DNA of 9,113 bases from an uncultured Methylophaga sp. (GTDB taxonomy: Bacteria; Pseudomonadota; Gammaproteobacteria; Nitrosococcales; Methylophagaceae), in the NCBI GenBank assembly GCA_946885755.1, contig CAMPHB010000033.1:1-9113 (forward strand), written 5' to 3'. Below are positions 1 through 7,478 of the stretch, piece by piece. The notes under the pieces were generated by a model, which was not told the DNA's origin, ran no database searches, and saw only the letters and a list, made by a program, of their open reading frames with translations. Every line of letters begins with the position of its first letter. The stretch's first letter is position 1. The position numbers and the translations under genes were made by a program.

Positions 1-81
1 TTAAATATAAACAAAAAGCTTGATTTTTTTGGCAAGCAATTTCACAATTAGCCCAAGATTTAAGAAAAGCGGAAACTGAAA

Positions 82-1440
82 ATGCGTTATCTGCTGTTGG
101 CATTGATGATGTTTGGGCTGACGCTGCCGGCTTATTCGGCAACGGTAGAACAGATCCGCGTGTCTCAAAATGACAATATGACCCGCCTGGTGCTGGATTT
201 GGACCAAGCGGTCAGCTACAAAACCTTCACCCTGGAAAACCCGCACCGGCTGGTCATTGACATCAGCGGCGGCAACACCAACAAAAAACTCAAACTGCCG
301 GCACTTGATAACACACCGGTTAAAAATATCCGCCAGGGGCAACTGAATCAGAATACGCTGCGACTGGTGCTGGATTTACACCGTCAGCAGCAGTTTGATA
401 TCCGTAAGCTCGGTCCCAGCGGAGATTATCCGAACCGGCTGGTGATTGATTTAGCTGGCAATAAAACCCAGCTGGCAGACGCTGAAAAAGCGGATGAATC
501 GGCCAGCAAACCAACCCCGTCACCAGCAGAAACCAAAGTCGAAAACGCGCCGATACCGGTTGCTGCCCAAACAGTGAAAAGCGCGCCGGTATTACCGCGC
601 CGCGATATTGTTATTGCCATTGATCCTGGTCACGGTGGTCAGGACCCGGGCGCAATTGGCCCCAGAGGTACCCGCGAAAAAGATGTGGTGCTGCAAATCT
701 CTAAACGGCTTGCGACACTGGTTAACAATGAACCGGGCATGCGGGCGTTTATGACCCGCGATAAAGATGTGTTTCTGACCTTGCGGCAACGCATCCAGCG
801 CGCCAAACAAAATGGCGCCGATATGTTTATTTCCATTCACGCTGACGCCTTTACCAATCGCAATGCCCGTGGCTCGTCGGTTTATGTACTGTCGGATCGC
901 GGCGCCAGTAGTGAAGCGGCGCAGATTCTGGCAGATCGTGAAAATGCCGCTGACCTGGCCGGTGGTATCAGTCTTGAAGACAAAGATGATTTGTTGGCTT
1001 CGGTACTACTCGATTTATCGCAAACAGCCAGCCTGCAAGCCAGTCTGGAAGTCGGCAACACTGTTCTCAGCGGTCTGAAACGGGTCGGTAAAGTGCACAA
1101 AAAACAAGTCGAATCTGCCGGGTTTGTGGTGTTGAAATCACCGGATATTCCTTCGATTCTGGTGGAAACAGCATTTATCTCCAACCCTACTGAAGAGCAA
1201 AACCTGCAAAACGCCAATCATCAATACAAACTGGCGGCAGCGATGATGAACGGTATTCGTACCTATTTTCAGCGTAACCCGATTACCCAACAAGTCAGGC
1301 CGCAGCAGCATATTGTCAGCAGTGGCGATACCCTGAGTGGTATTGCCCAGCGGTATCAGGTGCAAATGGCTGAACTCAAATCCAGCAATAATCTGCAAGG
1401 CAGTGCGCTGCGTATTGGCGAAGTATTACGCATTCCTTAA
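82..1440 (+). CDS. amiB: N-acetylmuramoyl-L-alanine amidase, AmiB/AmiC type with LysM
   Basis: Periplasmic zinc amidase that cleaves the bond between MurNAc and the stem peptide, splitting septal peptidoglycan during daughter-cell separation. The 452-residue product has a signal peptide (about 1-20, hydrophobic core LLLALMMFGLTL), an AMIN domain for septal targeting (about 22-124), a Pro/Ala/Lys-rich linker (about 128-172), an Amidase_3 domain (about 175-395) and one C-terminal LysM peptidoglycan-binding domain (about 408-452). Visible active-site residues are His184 in DPGHGG, Glu199 in TREKD and His253 in SIHAD as zinc ligands, and Glu362 in VETAFISN as catalytic glutamate. The stretch at about 283-325 corresponds to the insert that blocks the active site in AmiB/AmiC until an EnvC- or NlpD-like activator displaces it. 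The ATG at 82 has a GGAAA ribosome site at 71-75. The symbol amiB rests on adjacency to mutL and on the LysM; amiC is the alternative name. Confidence 0.95.
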   Translation: MRYLLLALMMFGLTLPAYSATVEQIRVSQNDNMTRLVLDLDQAVSYKTFTLENPHRLVIDISGGNTNKKLKLPALDNTPVKNIRQGQLNQNTLRLVLDLHRQQQFDIRKLGPSGDYPNRLVIDLAGNKTQLADAEKADESASKPTPSPAETKVENAPIPVAAQTVKSAPVLPRRDIVIAIDPGHGGQDPGAIGPRGTREKDVVLQISKRLATLVNNEPGMRAFMTRDKDVFLTLRQRIQRAKQNGADMFISIHADAFTNRNARGSSVYVLSDRGASSEAAQILADRENAADLAGGISLEDKDDLLASVLLDLSQTASLQASLEVGNTVLSGLKRVGKVHKKQVESAGFVVLKSPDIPSILVETAFISNPTEEQNLQNANHQYKLAAAMMNGIRTYFQRNPITQQVRPQQHIVSSGDTLSGIAQRYQVQMAELKSSNNLQGSALRIGEVLRIP

Positions 1441-1475
1441 ATCGTCATTAGCCTGACTACTGCTAAACTAGGTTG

Positions 1476-3134
1476 ATGTCTCAAGCCAAACGCATCCATG
1501 CCCTGCCCCTGCAGCTGGCCAATCAAATAGCCGCCGGAGAAGTCATTGAGCGGCCGGCATCGGTGGTCAAAGAATTAGTCGAAAACAGCCTGGATGCCGG
1601 CGCGTCACAGATCACCATTCGTATTGACGGGGCGGGCAGTCAGCTTATCAGTGTCCGCGATAATGGCAGTGGCATTCATCCCGAAGATTTACCCCTGGCA
1701 CTGAGCCGACATGCCACCAGTAAACTCTCCAGCAGTGATGAATTGAGCCATATTGCCAGTCTGGGTTTTCGCGGTGAAGCGCTGCCCAGTATTGCCTCGG
1801 TTGCCAATTTAACTCTGATTTCCCGTCAGGCTGATAGCGATTGTGGCTGGCAGATTAAAGGGAATCAAACAACACTGTCACCGGTTGCCCATCCGGTTGG
1901 CACCACGGTTGAAGTGCGTGATTTGTTTTTTAATTTGCCGGCCCGGCGGCGTTTTTTACGCAGTGCCCGCACCGAACAGCAGCATATTCTGACCACCTTG
2001 CAGCGGCTGGCATTAAGCCGTTTTGAACTGGGCCTTGATTGCCAGCTCAACGGTCAGCAAAAACTGGCTTTGCCTGTTGCCGAAACCGACAAAGCCCAGC
2101 AACAGCGTATTGCCAAACTCTGCGGCAGCCGCTTTGCCAATGCGGCCATTCTTATAGATAAACAGCTTGATTTTATGCGGCTCAGCGGCTGGCTGGCCCC
2201 GGCGGATGCCCATCGGCCGCATAATGATATTCAGCATTTTTTTATTAATGGCCGGGTGATCCGCGACCGGCTTATCAGCCATGCCGTGCGTCAGGCGTTT
2301 GCTAATAATCTGCCAGCTGGCCGGCATCCGGCCTATGTTTTATATCTGCAAGTACCGCTGGATCGGGTGGATGTTAACGTGCATCCGACTAAACATGAGG
2401 TGCGGTTTCGTGAAGCACGACTAATCCACGGGCTGATTACCCGTGCCGTGCAGGACAGTCTGAAATCTGAAACCTTGACTGCCTTAGCGCCGGCAAAACC
2501 AGTCAAAATCCAGACATCCGACATTGCCGAATCTGCCGGTACTTATCAGTCGCAGCCGCTTATCAGCCCGACTCGGGACCAAACAACAGCGGCGTTGCAG
2601 GTCCTGGCCGGCCACTATGGCCTGATTGAGCACAATCAACAACACTGGCTGCTGGATCTCAGTGAAGCCTATCAACAAATCCGCCAAAAGCAGCTGCAAC
2701 AGGCGTTTGCCAACAACACGGTCACCGGCCGGCCGGTGCTGGTACCGATTGATTTTCCGGCCAGTGCAACACAAAAGCAGGCTGTTAACGAGTACGTCGA
2801 TTTGCTAGCCACCTGTGGTTTGCAATTGTTACCAACCGCCCAGGGCATTCAGATCCGCCAGTTTCCGGCTTTGCTTAATGCAGTGGCGCTGCGCGATTTA
2901 CTGGACGGCGTTTTAGCAACGATAAGCTCAGAAACCGTAGATAAAAACGCGCTGCAACAAACACTGACCGATTTATTGCCGGTACAAACCGCATTCAGTC
3001 ATAAAGAGGCAGAAGATCTGCTCAGACAATTGCAGGATATTCACTGGCAAACAGCCGATTGGGCCCGACAACTTGATAAATCGGTGCTGGCTGACTTATT
3101 CTCGACGCAGACCCATCACAACCCGAGGCGTTAA
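1476..3134 (+). CDS. mutL: DNA mismatch repair protein MutL
   Basis: Cytoplasmic GHKL ATPase that links MutS mismatch recognition to downstream strand incision and unwinding. In the 552-residue product the ATPase signatures are intact: ELVENSLDAGA (Glu33 catalytic, Asn37), RDNGSGI (Asp62), GFRGEAL (97-103) and NVHPTKHEVRF (301-311, Lys306). The linker after about residue 330 is short, making the protein smaller than E. coli MutL (615). The C-terminal dimerisation domain (about 365-545) reads LLDLSEAYQQI where endonuclease-type MutLs carry DQHA-x2-E-x4-E, so it should lack nuclease activity and rely on MutH or an equivalent. GRPVLVP (418-424) sits where the clamp-binding QxLLxP motif is expected. 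It starts 35 bases after amiB; an in-frame TTG at 1473 is possible, but the ATG at 1476 is preferred. The ribosome site is weak (AGG at 1470-1472), suggesting cotranscription with amiB. Confidence 0.96.
   Translation: MSQAKRIHALPLQLANQIAAGEVIERPASVVKELVENSLDAGASQITIRIDGAGSQLISVRDNGSGIHPEDLPLALSRHATSKLSSSDELSHIASLGFRGEALPSIASVANLTLISRQADSDCGWQIKGNQTTLSPVAHPVGTTVEVRDLFFNLPARRRFLRSARTEQQHILTTLQRLALSRFELGLDCQLNGQQKLALPVAETDKAQQQRIAKLCGSRFANAAILIDKQLDFMRLSGWLAPADAHRPHNDIQHFFINGRVIRDRLISHAVRQAFANNLPAGRHPAYVLYLQVPLDRVDVNVHPTKHEVRFREARLIHGLITRAVQDSLKSETLTALAPAKPVKIQTSDIAESAGTYQSQPLISPTRDQTTAALQVLAGHYGLIEHNQQHWLLDLSEAYQQIRQKQLQQAFANNTVTGRPVLVPIDFPASATQKQAVNEYVDLLATCGLQLLPTAQGIQIRQFPALLNAVALRDLLDGVLATISSETVDKNALQQTLTDLLPVQTAFSHKEAEDLLRQLQDIHWQTADWARQLDKSVLADLFSTQTHHNPRR
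3125..3128 (+). promoter_or_regulatory. Ribosome binding site fixing the start of the gene at 3136
   Basis: GAGG lies inside the last codons of mutL, seven bases before the ATG at 3136. It supports that ATG over an in-frame ATG at 3073, whose extra 21 residues are Arg-rich, would sit before the membrane anchor, and overlap mutL. Confidence 0.6.
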
Positions 3135-3135
3135 A

Positions 3136-4245
3136 ATGGCTCAGTTTGCCCGATCCGGTTCCGCATGGCTGGCAGCGTTGCTGGCGGTCGCGATCTTACT
3201 TATGTTCGGTTATTTATTATTTACCGACAGTAAAAGTCTCTCCAAACAGGAAGTTGTTGATCCGCCCATTGAACTGGCCGAGCCGGTACTGCCGCTGGAA
3301 ACGATTGAAGTAGATGATAATCTGCCGGATCAGCAAGAAATCCGCGAAAACGAAGCCAGCGCGTTTGTCGATAATCTGGCCCCAGAACAGCAGCAAGCCA
3401 TTACCATCAATGAAAATGAAGATCAGTTTGTCCGTCCGGACAGCATCATCGCCCTGCCCAAACTCGAAGAACGGGTGACCTCGCTGGAAAAGCTGATGGC
3501 CGATGACAGTCTTAATGACGATACGCCGCTGACTCTTAACTACACTGAAGTAACCCGCGAAACCACCTCGATCAGCGAGATTGGTAAACGTGAAGAAGAC
3601 CATATTGCACCGATCACCATCGTCACCGAATCCGGCAAAGAAATCACCGCACCGCTGACCGAGTTGCTGAAACGTGATGATATTGACCAGCCCGTCACCG
3701 AAATCCGCCGTGAACAAAAACAGCGGCAGTTGACTGCCGGTGAGTTGGCAGATGCCGGCATTGATAAAGATCAGGAAATGCGCGTCACCATTAATCGCGG
3801 CGTTCAGGAACTGGCGATCAAAGATATTCTTGGTGACGAGATGGTGACGGATAACAGCCTGCTGTATTTGCATCGGGTTACTGAGGCTGACAGACAAGGG
3901 CTTTGGGGCATTATTCAGGCAGGTCTCATCGATAAATACCGCCGCGGCATGCAAATTGATGGGATTGGCCGGCAATCGACCGTCAGTGTCACTATTCCCG
4001 CCGATGCCGATGAGCCGCTGCCCGATGGTTTCAGTTCGTTTCTCGGCAAAATTCTCGATGGCAAGGTGAATACCAGCTACGTGTATAACTTTAAAACCAG
4101 TAGTATGGGCCGCGATCCCAACCTGATTTATCCGGGGCAGCAACTGATTTTGATCCGTTTCAGTCCGGATGAACTGCGTGACATCTACATGTATTTTGCA
4201 GAGCGGCGCGGGGATAGAGTCAAAACCTTCGCTATTGGCGACTGA
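3136..4245 (+). CDS. Membrane-anchored envelope protein of unknown function
   Basis: I do not recognise this 369-residue protein as a named family. It begins with a short basic segment and one strong membrane helix (about 9-29, AWLAALLAVAILLMFGYLLF), then a long, acidic, low-complexity stretch (about 35-150, rich in Glu, Asp, Pro and Gln) likely to be an extended periplasmic linker. The C-terminal 130 residues look folded and carry two pieces resembling halves of a LysM domain: LYLHRVTEADRQGLWGII (about 243-260) and NLIYPGQQLILI (about 329-340), separated by roughly 70 residues. The start one base after the mutL stop, with a good ribosome site, indicates the same operon as amiB and mutL. A bitopic inner-membrane protein with its C-terminus in the periplasm, perhaps touching peptidoglycan, is the simplest reading. 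That role is inferred; no catalytic motif is seen. It occupies the position where miaA often lies. Confidence 0.85.
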   Translation: MAQFARSGSAWLAALLAVAILLMFGYLLFTDSKSLSKQEVVDPPIELAEPVLPLETIEVDDNLPDQQEIRENEASAFVDNLAPEQQQAITINENEDQFVRPDSIIALPKLEERVTSLEKLMADDSLNDDTPLTLNYTEVTRETTSISEIGKREEDHIAPITIVTESGKEITAPLTELLKRDDIDQPVTEIRREQKQRQLTAGELADAGIDKDQEMRVTINRGVQELAIKDILGDEMVTDNSLLYLHRVTEADRQGLWGIIQAGLIDKYRRGMQIDGIGRQSTVSVTIPADADEPLPDGFSSFLGKILDGKVNTSYVYNFKTSSMGRDPNLIYPGQQLILIRFSPDELRDIYMYFAERRGDRVKTFAIGD

Positions 4246-4319
4246 TGTGGCTGGAACTGGCGATGATTGGCATTGTGCTGCTCATCATCGCCATCGCCTG
4301 GCTGACACCGCTTGATTAA
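4245..4319 (+). CDS. Putative 24-residue single-helix membrane protein
   Basis: An ATG overlaps the stop of the preceding gene (TGATG, TGA at 4243-4245), opening a 24-codon frame that ends with TAA at 4317-4319. The product is almost entirely one hydrophobic helix (IGIVLLIIAIAWL in its centre), with an acidic Glu near the start and TPLD at the end. There is no separate Shine-Dalgarno, so translation would depend on reinitiation by ribosomes finishing the upstream gene. It fills nearly all the space before the convergent RND gene and overlaps it only at the stop codons, so it is not a shadow of another gene. No homolog is recalled; a partner of the upstream membrane protein is possible. It could be a chance frame, as it is very short. 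Confidence 0.45.
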   Translation: MWLELAMIGIVLLIIAIAWLTPLD

Positions 4320-7300
4320 GCGATGATTTCCTCTGTCTGCTGCGCCTGCCGGAACCGGCCATAACGCAGCATGACACTTGGCAGTACCAGCAAATTCAGA
4401 ATCGTTGACGACACCAGACCGCCGATAATAATCGCCGCCATCGGCCCCATGATTTCGCGGCCCGGACTATCGGCATTCAGTGCAATCGGCAACATCGCCA
4501 GCGCTGTCACCAGTGCCGTAATAAGGATCGATGGTAGCCGCTCCTGTGCACCACGAATCGCCGTCTGCATATTCCAAGGCTCACCTTTGGTTTCCACCAG
4601 ATAATGATAATGCGACACCAGCATGATCGAGTTACGCAGGGTAATACCAAACAATGTAACAAACCCTACTAAAGAGCCAATCGACAACACGCCGGTGGTC
4701 ACCAGCACCGCAATCACACCGCCCACCAGTGAAAACGGCAGGTTCACCAATACCAACAACATATTCGGCAAACTGCGCAGCGCCATATAAAGCAGCAGCA
4801 ACACGGCAATGCCGGCCAGACTGGAATGGACGATCAAATCTTCACGCGATTGCGCCTGCGCCACCGCGGCACCGGTAAATTCAGGATAAACATCGGCCGT
4901 AAAATCGACTTCGTCGTGCACCCGTTCACTTAGCTCGGCAAAAAACGAATTCAAATCACGACCGGCGACACTACAGGTCACGGTCTGCAAACGCTGCCCA
5001 CCCTGATGGAGAATGGCGTGACGGCCGGCGATTTGATTGAGTTCCACCACATCGCCCATCTGAATCATAATGCCATCGGCGCTGCGCAGCGGCAGCTCGA
5101 GGATCTGCCGGGGCTGTTTGCGTAAATCTTCCGGTAACACTACCACCACATCAAATAAACGATTGCCTTCATGGATACGGCCGATATGCGCACCATCATA
5201 GGCGGTGTGCAGCGTGTTCATGACTTCCGCCGGACTTAAGCCCCAAAACGCCAGTTCATCGAGTTTCAAACGCAACTGAATTTGTGGTTCACCGGCTGGC
5301 GCGCGGATCTGAATATCCGCCGCACCATCAATTTCAGCCATGACCGCCGCTACCTGCTTGGCTTTTTGATCCAGCTCGTCGAGATCTTTACCGAAGATAT
5401 TCACCACCACCGGCGAGGTATAACCAGAAATCGTTTCATCAATCCGCTCGACCAGAAAGGTATTAACCTCAGAGGCCATGCCCGGAAACGCTTCCAGAAT
5501 CTCACGGATTTCATCGAGGATCGCCTGTTGCTCGGGGCCACTTAAACCCGGCTCCAAATCAACTTCATATTCACTGTAATGGGTGCCAAAGGTATCGGCA
5601 CCCCGTTCTGCCCGGCCAGCCCACTGTGATGTCGCTCTGACACCGGGAATCTCGGCGACCCGCTTCTCGATGAGGCCACCGGCGCGCAGTGATTCTTCAA
5701 TCGAGGTACCGGGAATACTGGCAGTGTGAATAATATAGTGACCTTCCCGCAGTTCCGGTAAAAAGCCGCCGCCCAGAAACGGCAAAGTGGCGATACCACT
5801 CATACAGAATATCAACACACCAAAGATAGTCAGCTTCGGATAACTGCTGACCCGCCGCAGCAAACGGCCATAAACCGGTGTCATTTTGCGAATCAGCGGC
5901 GGCTCGCGGGTTTCGCGATTCATTTGTTTGCTGAGCAGCACATGACATAAGGCCGGGGTTACCGTCAGCGCCACCAGCAATGAGGCAAAAATTGCCAGAA
6001 TATAAGCGTCACCCAGCGGCTCAAACATCCGCCCGGCGACACCGCTCAAGGTCAGCAGCGGCACAAATACCAGCATCACGATAAAACTGGCATACACCAC
6101 TGAGCTGCGTACTTCCATGGAGGCTTCATAAACCACCTGCATGGTCGGTCTGGGCACTTCAAGTGCGGCATTTTCGCGTAATCGGCGAAAGATATTCTCG
6201 GTATCAATAATGGCGTCATCGACGACTTCACCAAGGGCAATGGCCAGACCGCCCAACACCATAATATTGATGTTAATACCCATTTCCAGCAGCACAATCA
6301 TGGCCGCAAACAGTGACAGCGGAATCGCCGTAATCGAAATCAGCGCGGTGCGCAGGTTAAACAAAAATAAAAACAACACCAGCAGCACCAGTCCGCCACC
6401 CACCAGCAAATGATGCTGAATGTTATCCAGAGAGCTTTGAATATAGTTAGCCGGGCGGAATAAATCGTCATGCAGTTTGATGCCATCGGCGGCAAAGCCG
6501 TCTTTAAACTCATTGAGCGCCGCCTCGATGCCCTCAGTCACGGCCAGTGTATTGGCCTGATACTGACCGATAACCATAATAACAATGCCGGCTTCACCAC
6601 TAATCGCCGCGCCGCCAATTGCCGGTGCCGGCCCTGAAACAATATTGGCCACATCACCGAGCAAAATCAGATCATCACCCTGCTTGCGCACCACGACTTT
6701 GGCCATATCTTCTGGTGTCATCGGCTGGCCGGAGACTGTCAGCATCATCCGCTGGTTGTGGTTTTCGACATAACCGGTCCCACGCAAACCGGTTGCGCCC
6801 TGCGTGACGCGGGTAATGTCATTGATGGTCAGGTCGTAGCGTTTTAATGCTTTTGGATCGACCTGAATCTGCAGTTGTTTTTCCTGACCGCCAAAGGTGT
6901 TGATATCGGCGACACCGGGTACGGTCAGCAAACGCGGTGACAAGGTGTAATCCACCAGTGCCCGCAGTTCCATCAAATCATTGGTGTCACTGGTCAGACC
7001 AATGGTCATGATGGTGCCTGATGACGATTCCAGCGGCACCATTAGTGGTGTAATACCGGTGGGCATCGCCTGTTGCACACTGCTCAGCCGCTCGGCTACT
7101 AATTGCCGGTTAATAAAGGTATCGGAGCTGTCTTTAAAGGTGATGATTACCACCGACAAACCGGGCGTCGAAGCCGAACGGACAAACTCCACATCCGGCA
7201 AGCCGCCCAGGCCGTTTTCCAGCGGCTGGGTGACCAGAATTTCCACCTGCTCGGCGGTCAGTCCTTGTGATTCGGTCTGAATAATGACTTGTTTGGGCGC

Positions 7301-7426
7301 GAATTCCGGAAAAATATCCAGACTGGCATTAGCCAGTTTGTAGGCACCATAACCCAGCATCAGTAATGCCAGCGCCAATACCACACCGCGAAAACGAACC
7401 GAAAAGGCAACCAGTTTGGAAAGCAT
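4316..7426 (-). CDS. Heavy-metal-class RND efflux pump, CusA/CzcA family
   Basis: Inner-membrane proton-driven RND transporter of 1036 residues, the usual length. Membrane helices lie at about 12-30, 338-357, 364-382, 388-408, 437-460, 470-497 and 531-550, then 868-885, 888-910, 913-937, 963-983 and 995-1018, with two large periplasmic loops between, giving the duplicated RND fold. The start of loop 1 (LDIFPEFAPKQVIIQTESQGL, about 36-56, in part) is typical of the CusA/CzcA class. The TM4 proton-relay segment reads GEVVDDAIIDTEN (399-411): Asp403 and Glu410 match conserved CusA/CzcA positions, while the first CzcA aspartate is replaced by Ala397. By hand alignment the CusA methionines M573, M623 and M672 correspond to His567, Tyr617 and Glu664, so Cu(I)/Ag(I) export by the CusA route is unlikely. 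The substrate is undetermined, possibly divalent metal. The gene follows its adaptor gene by 52 bases in one operon. Confidence 0.93.
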   Translation of the reverse strand: MLSKLVAFSVRFRGVVLALALLMLGYGAYKLANASLDIFPEFAPKQVIIQTESQGLTAEQVEILVTQPLENGLGGLPDVEFVRSASTPGLSVVIITFKDSSDTFINRQLVAERLSSVQQAMPTGITPLMVPLESSSGTIMTIGLTSDTNDLMELRALVDYTLSPRLLTVPGVADINTFGGQEKQLQIQVDPKALKRYDLTINDITRVTQGATGLRGTGYVENHNQRMMLTVSGQPMTPEDMAKVVVRKQGDDLILLGDVANIVSGPAPAIGGAAISGEAGIVIMVIGQYQANTLAVTEGIEAALNEFKDGFAADGIKLHDDLFRPANYIQSSLDNIQHHLLVGGGLVLLVLFLFLFNLRTALISITAIPLSLFAAMIVLLEMGININIMVLGGLAIALGEVVDDAIIDTENIFRRLRENAALEVPRPTMQVVYEASMEVRSSVVYASFIVMLVFVPLLTLSGVAGRMFEPLGDAYILAIFASLLVALTVTPALCHVLLSKQMNRETREPPLIRKMTPVYGRLLRRVSSYPKLTIFGVLIFCMSGIATLPFLGGGFLPELREGHYIIHTASIPGTSIEESLRAGGLIEKRVAEIPGVRATSQWAGRAERGADTFGTHYSEYEVDLEPGLSGPEQQAILDEIREILEAFPGMASEVNTFLVERIDETISGYTSPVVVNIFGKDLDELDQKAKQVAAVMAEIDGAADIQIRAPAGEPQIQLRLKLDELAFWGLSPAEVMNTLHTAYDGAHIGRIHEGNRLFDVVVVLPEDLRKQPRQILELPLRSADGIMIQMGDVVELNQIAGRHAILHQGGQRLQTVTCSVAGRDLNSFFAELSERVHDEVDFTADVYPEFTGAAVAQAQSREDLIVHSSLAGIAVLLLLYMALRSLPNMLLVLVNLPFSLVGGVIAVLVTTGVLSIGSLVGFVTLFGITLRNSIMLVSHYHYLVETKGEPWNMQTAIRGAQERLPSILITALVTALAMLPIALNADSPGREIMGPMAAIIIGGLVSSTILNLLVLPSVMLRYGRFRQAQQTEEIIA

Positions 7427-7430
7427 GATC

Positions 7431-7436
7431 GCCTCC
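7431..7436 (-). promoter_or_regulatory. Strong ribosome binding site of the RND gene
   Basis: On the minus strand this reads AGGAGG, a full Shine-Dalgarno, with four bases (CGAT) plus C before the ATG at 7426-7424. It fixes the start and predicts efficient pump translation, unlike the weak site of the adaptor gene upstream. Confidence 0.8.
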
Positions 7437-7478
7437 TGCTAAATCAATGTCGAAAGTGGATAAAAAGATTGCTGCGCT

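Noticed and set aside
18..37. GCTTG/CAAGC inverted repeat with a T run near the left edge as a terminator
   Set aside because: The T run is in the loop, not after the stem, and the stem is only five pairs.
20..48. TTGATT and CACAAT with 17-base spacing as an amiB promoter
   Set aside because: The -10 match is poor (four of six) and the region is AT-rich, so such pairs are expected by chance; upstream genes may also drive amiB.
1..51. Frame-1 tail ending in TAG at 49-51 as the end of an upstream gene such as tsaE
   Set aside because: Only 16 AT-rich codons (Lys, Asn, Phe) with no match I can recognise to a TsaE C-terminus, although tsaE is a common neighbour.
1..342. 113-codon minus-strand frame opposite amiB
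   Set aside because: Antisense shadow of the amidase signal peptide and AMIN coding region, without domain features.
3217..4143. 308-codon minus-strand frame opposite the unknown envelope gene
   Set aside because: Its product lacks recognisable domains, it lies wholly antisense to a gene with a membrane anchor, good ribosome site and operon context, and it is the mirror of that gene's codon bias.
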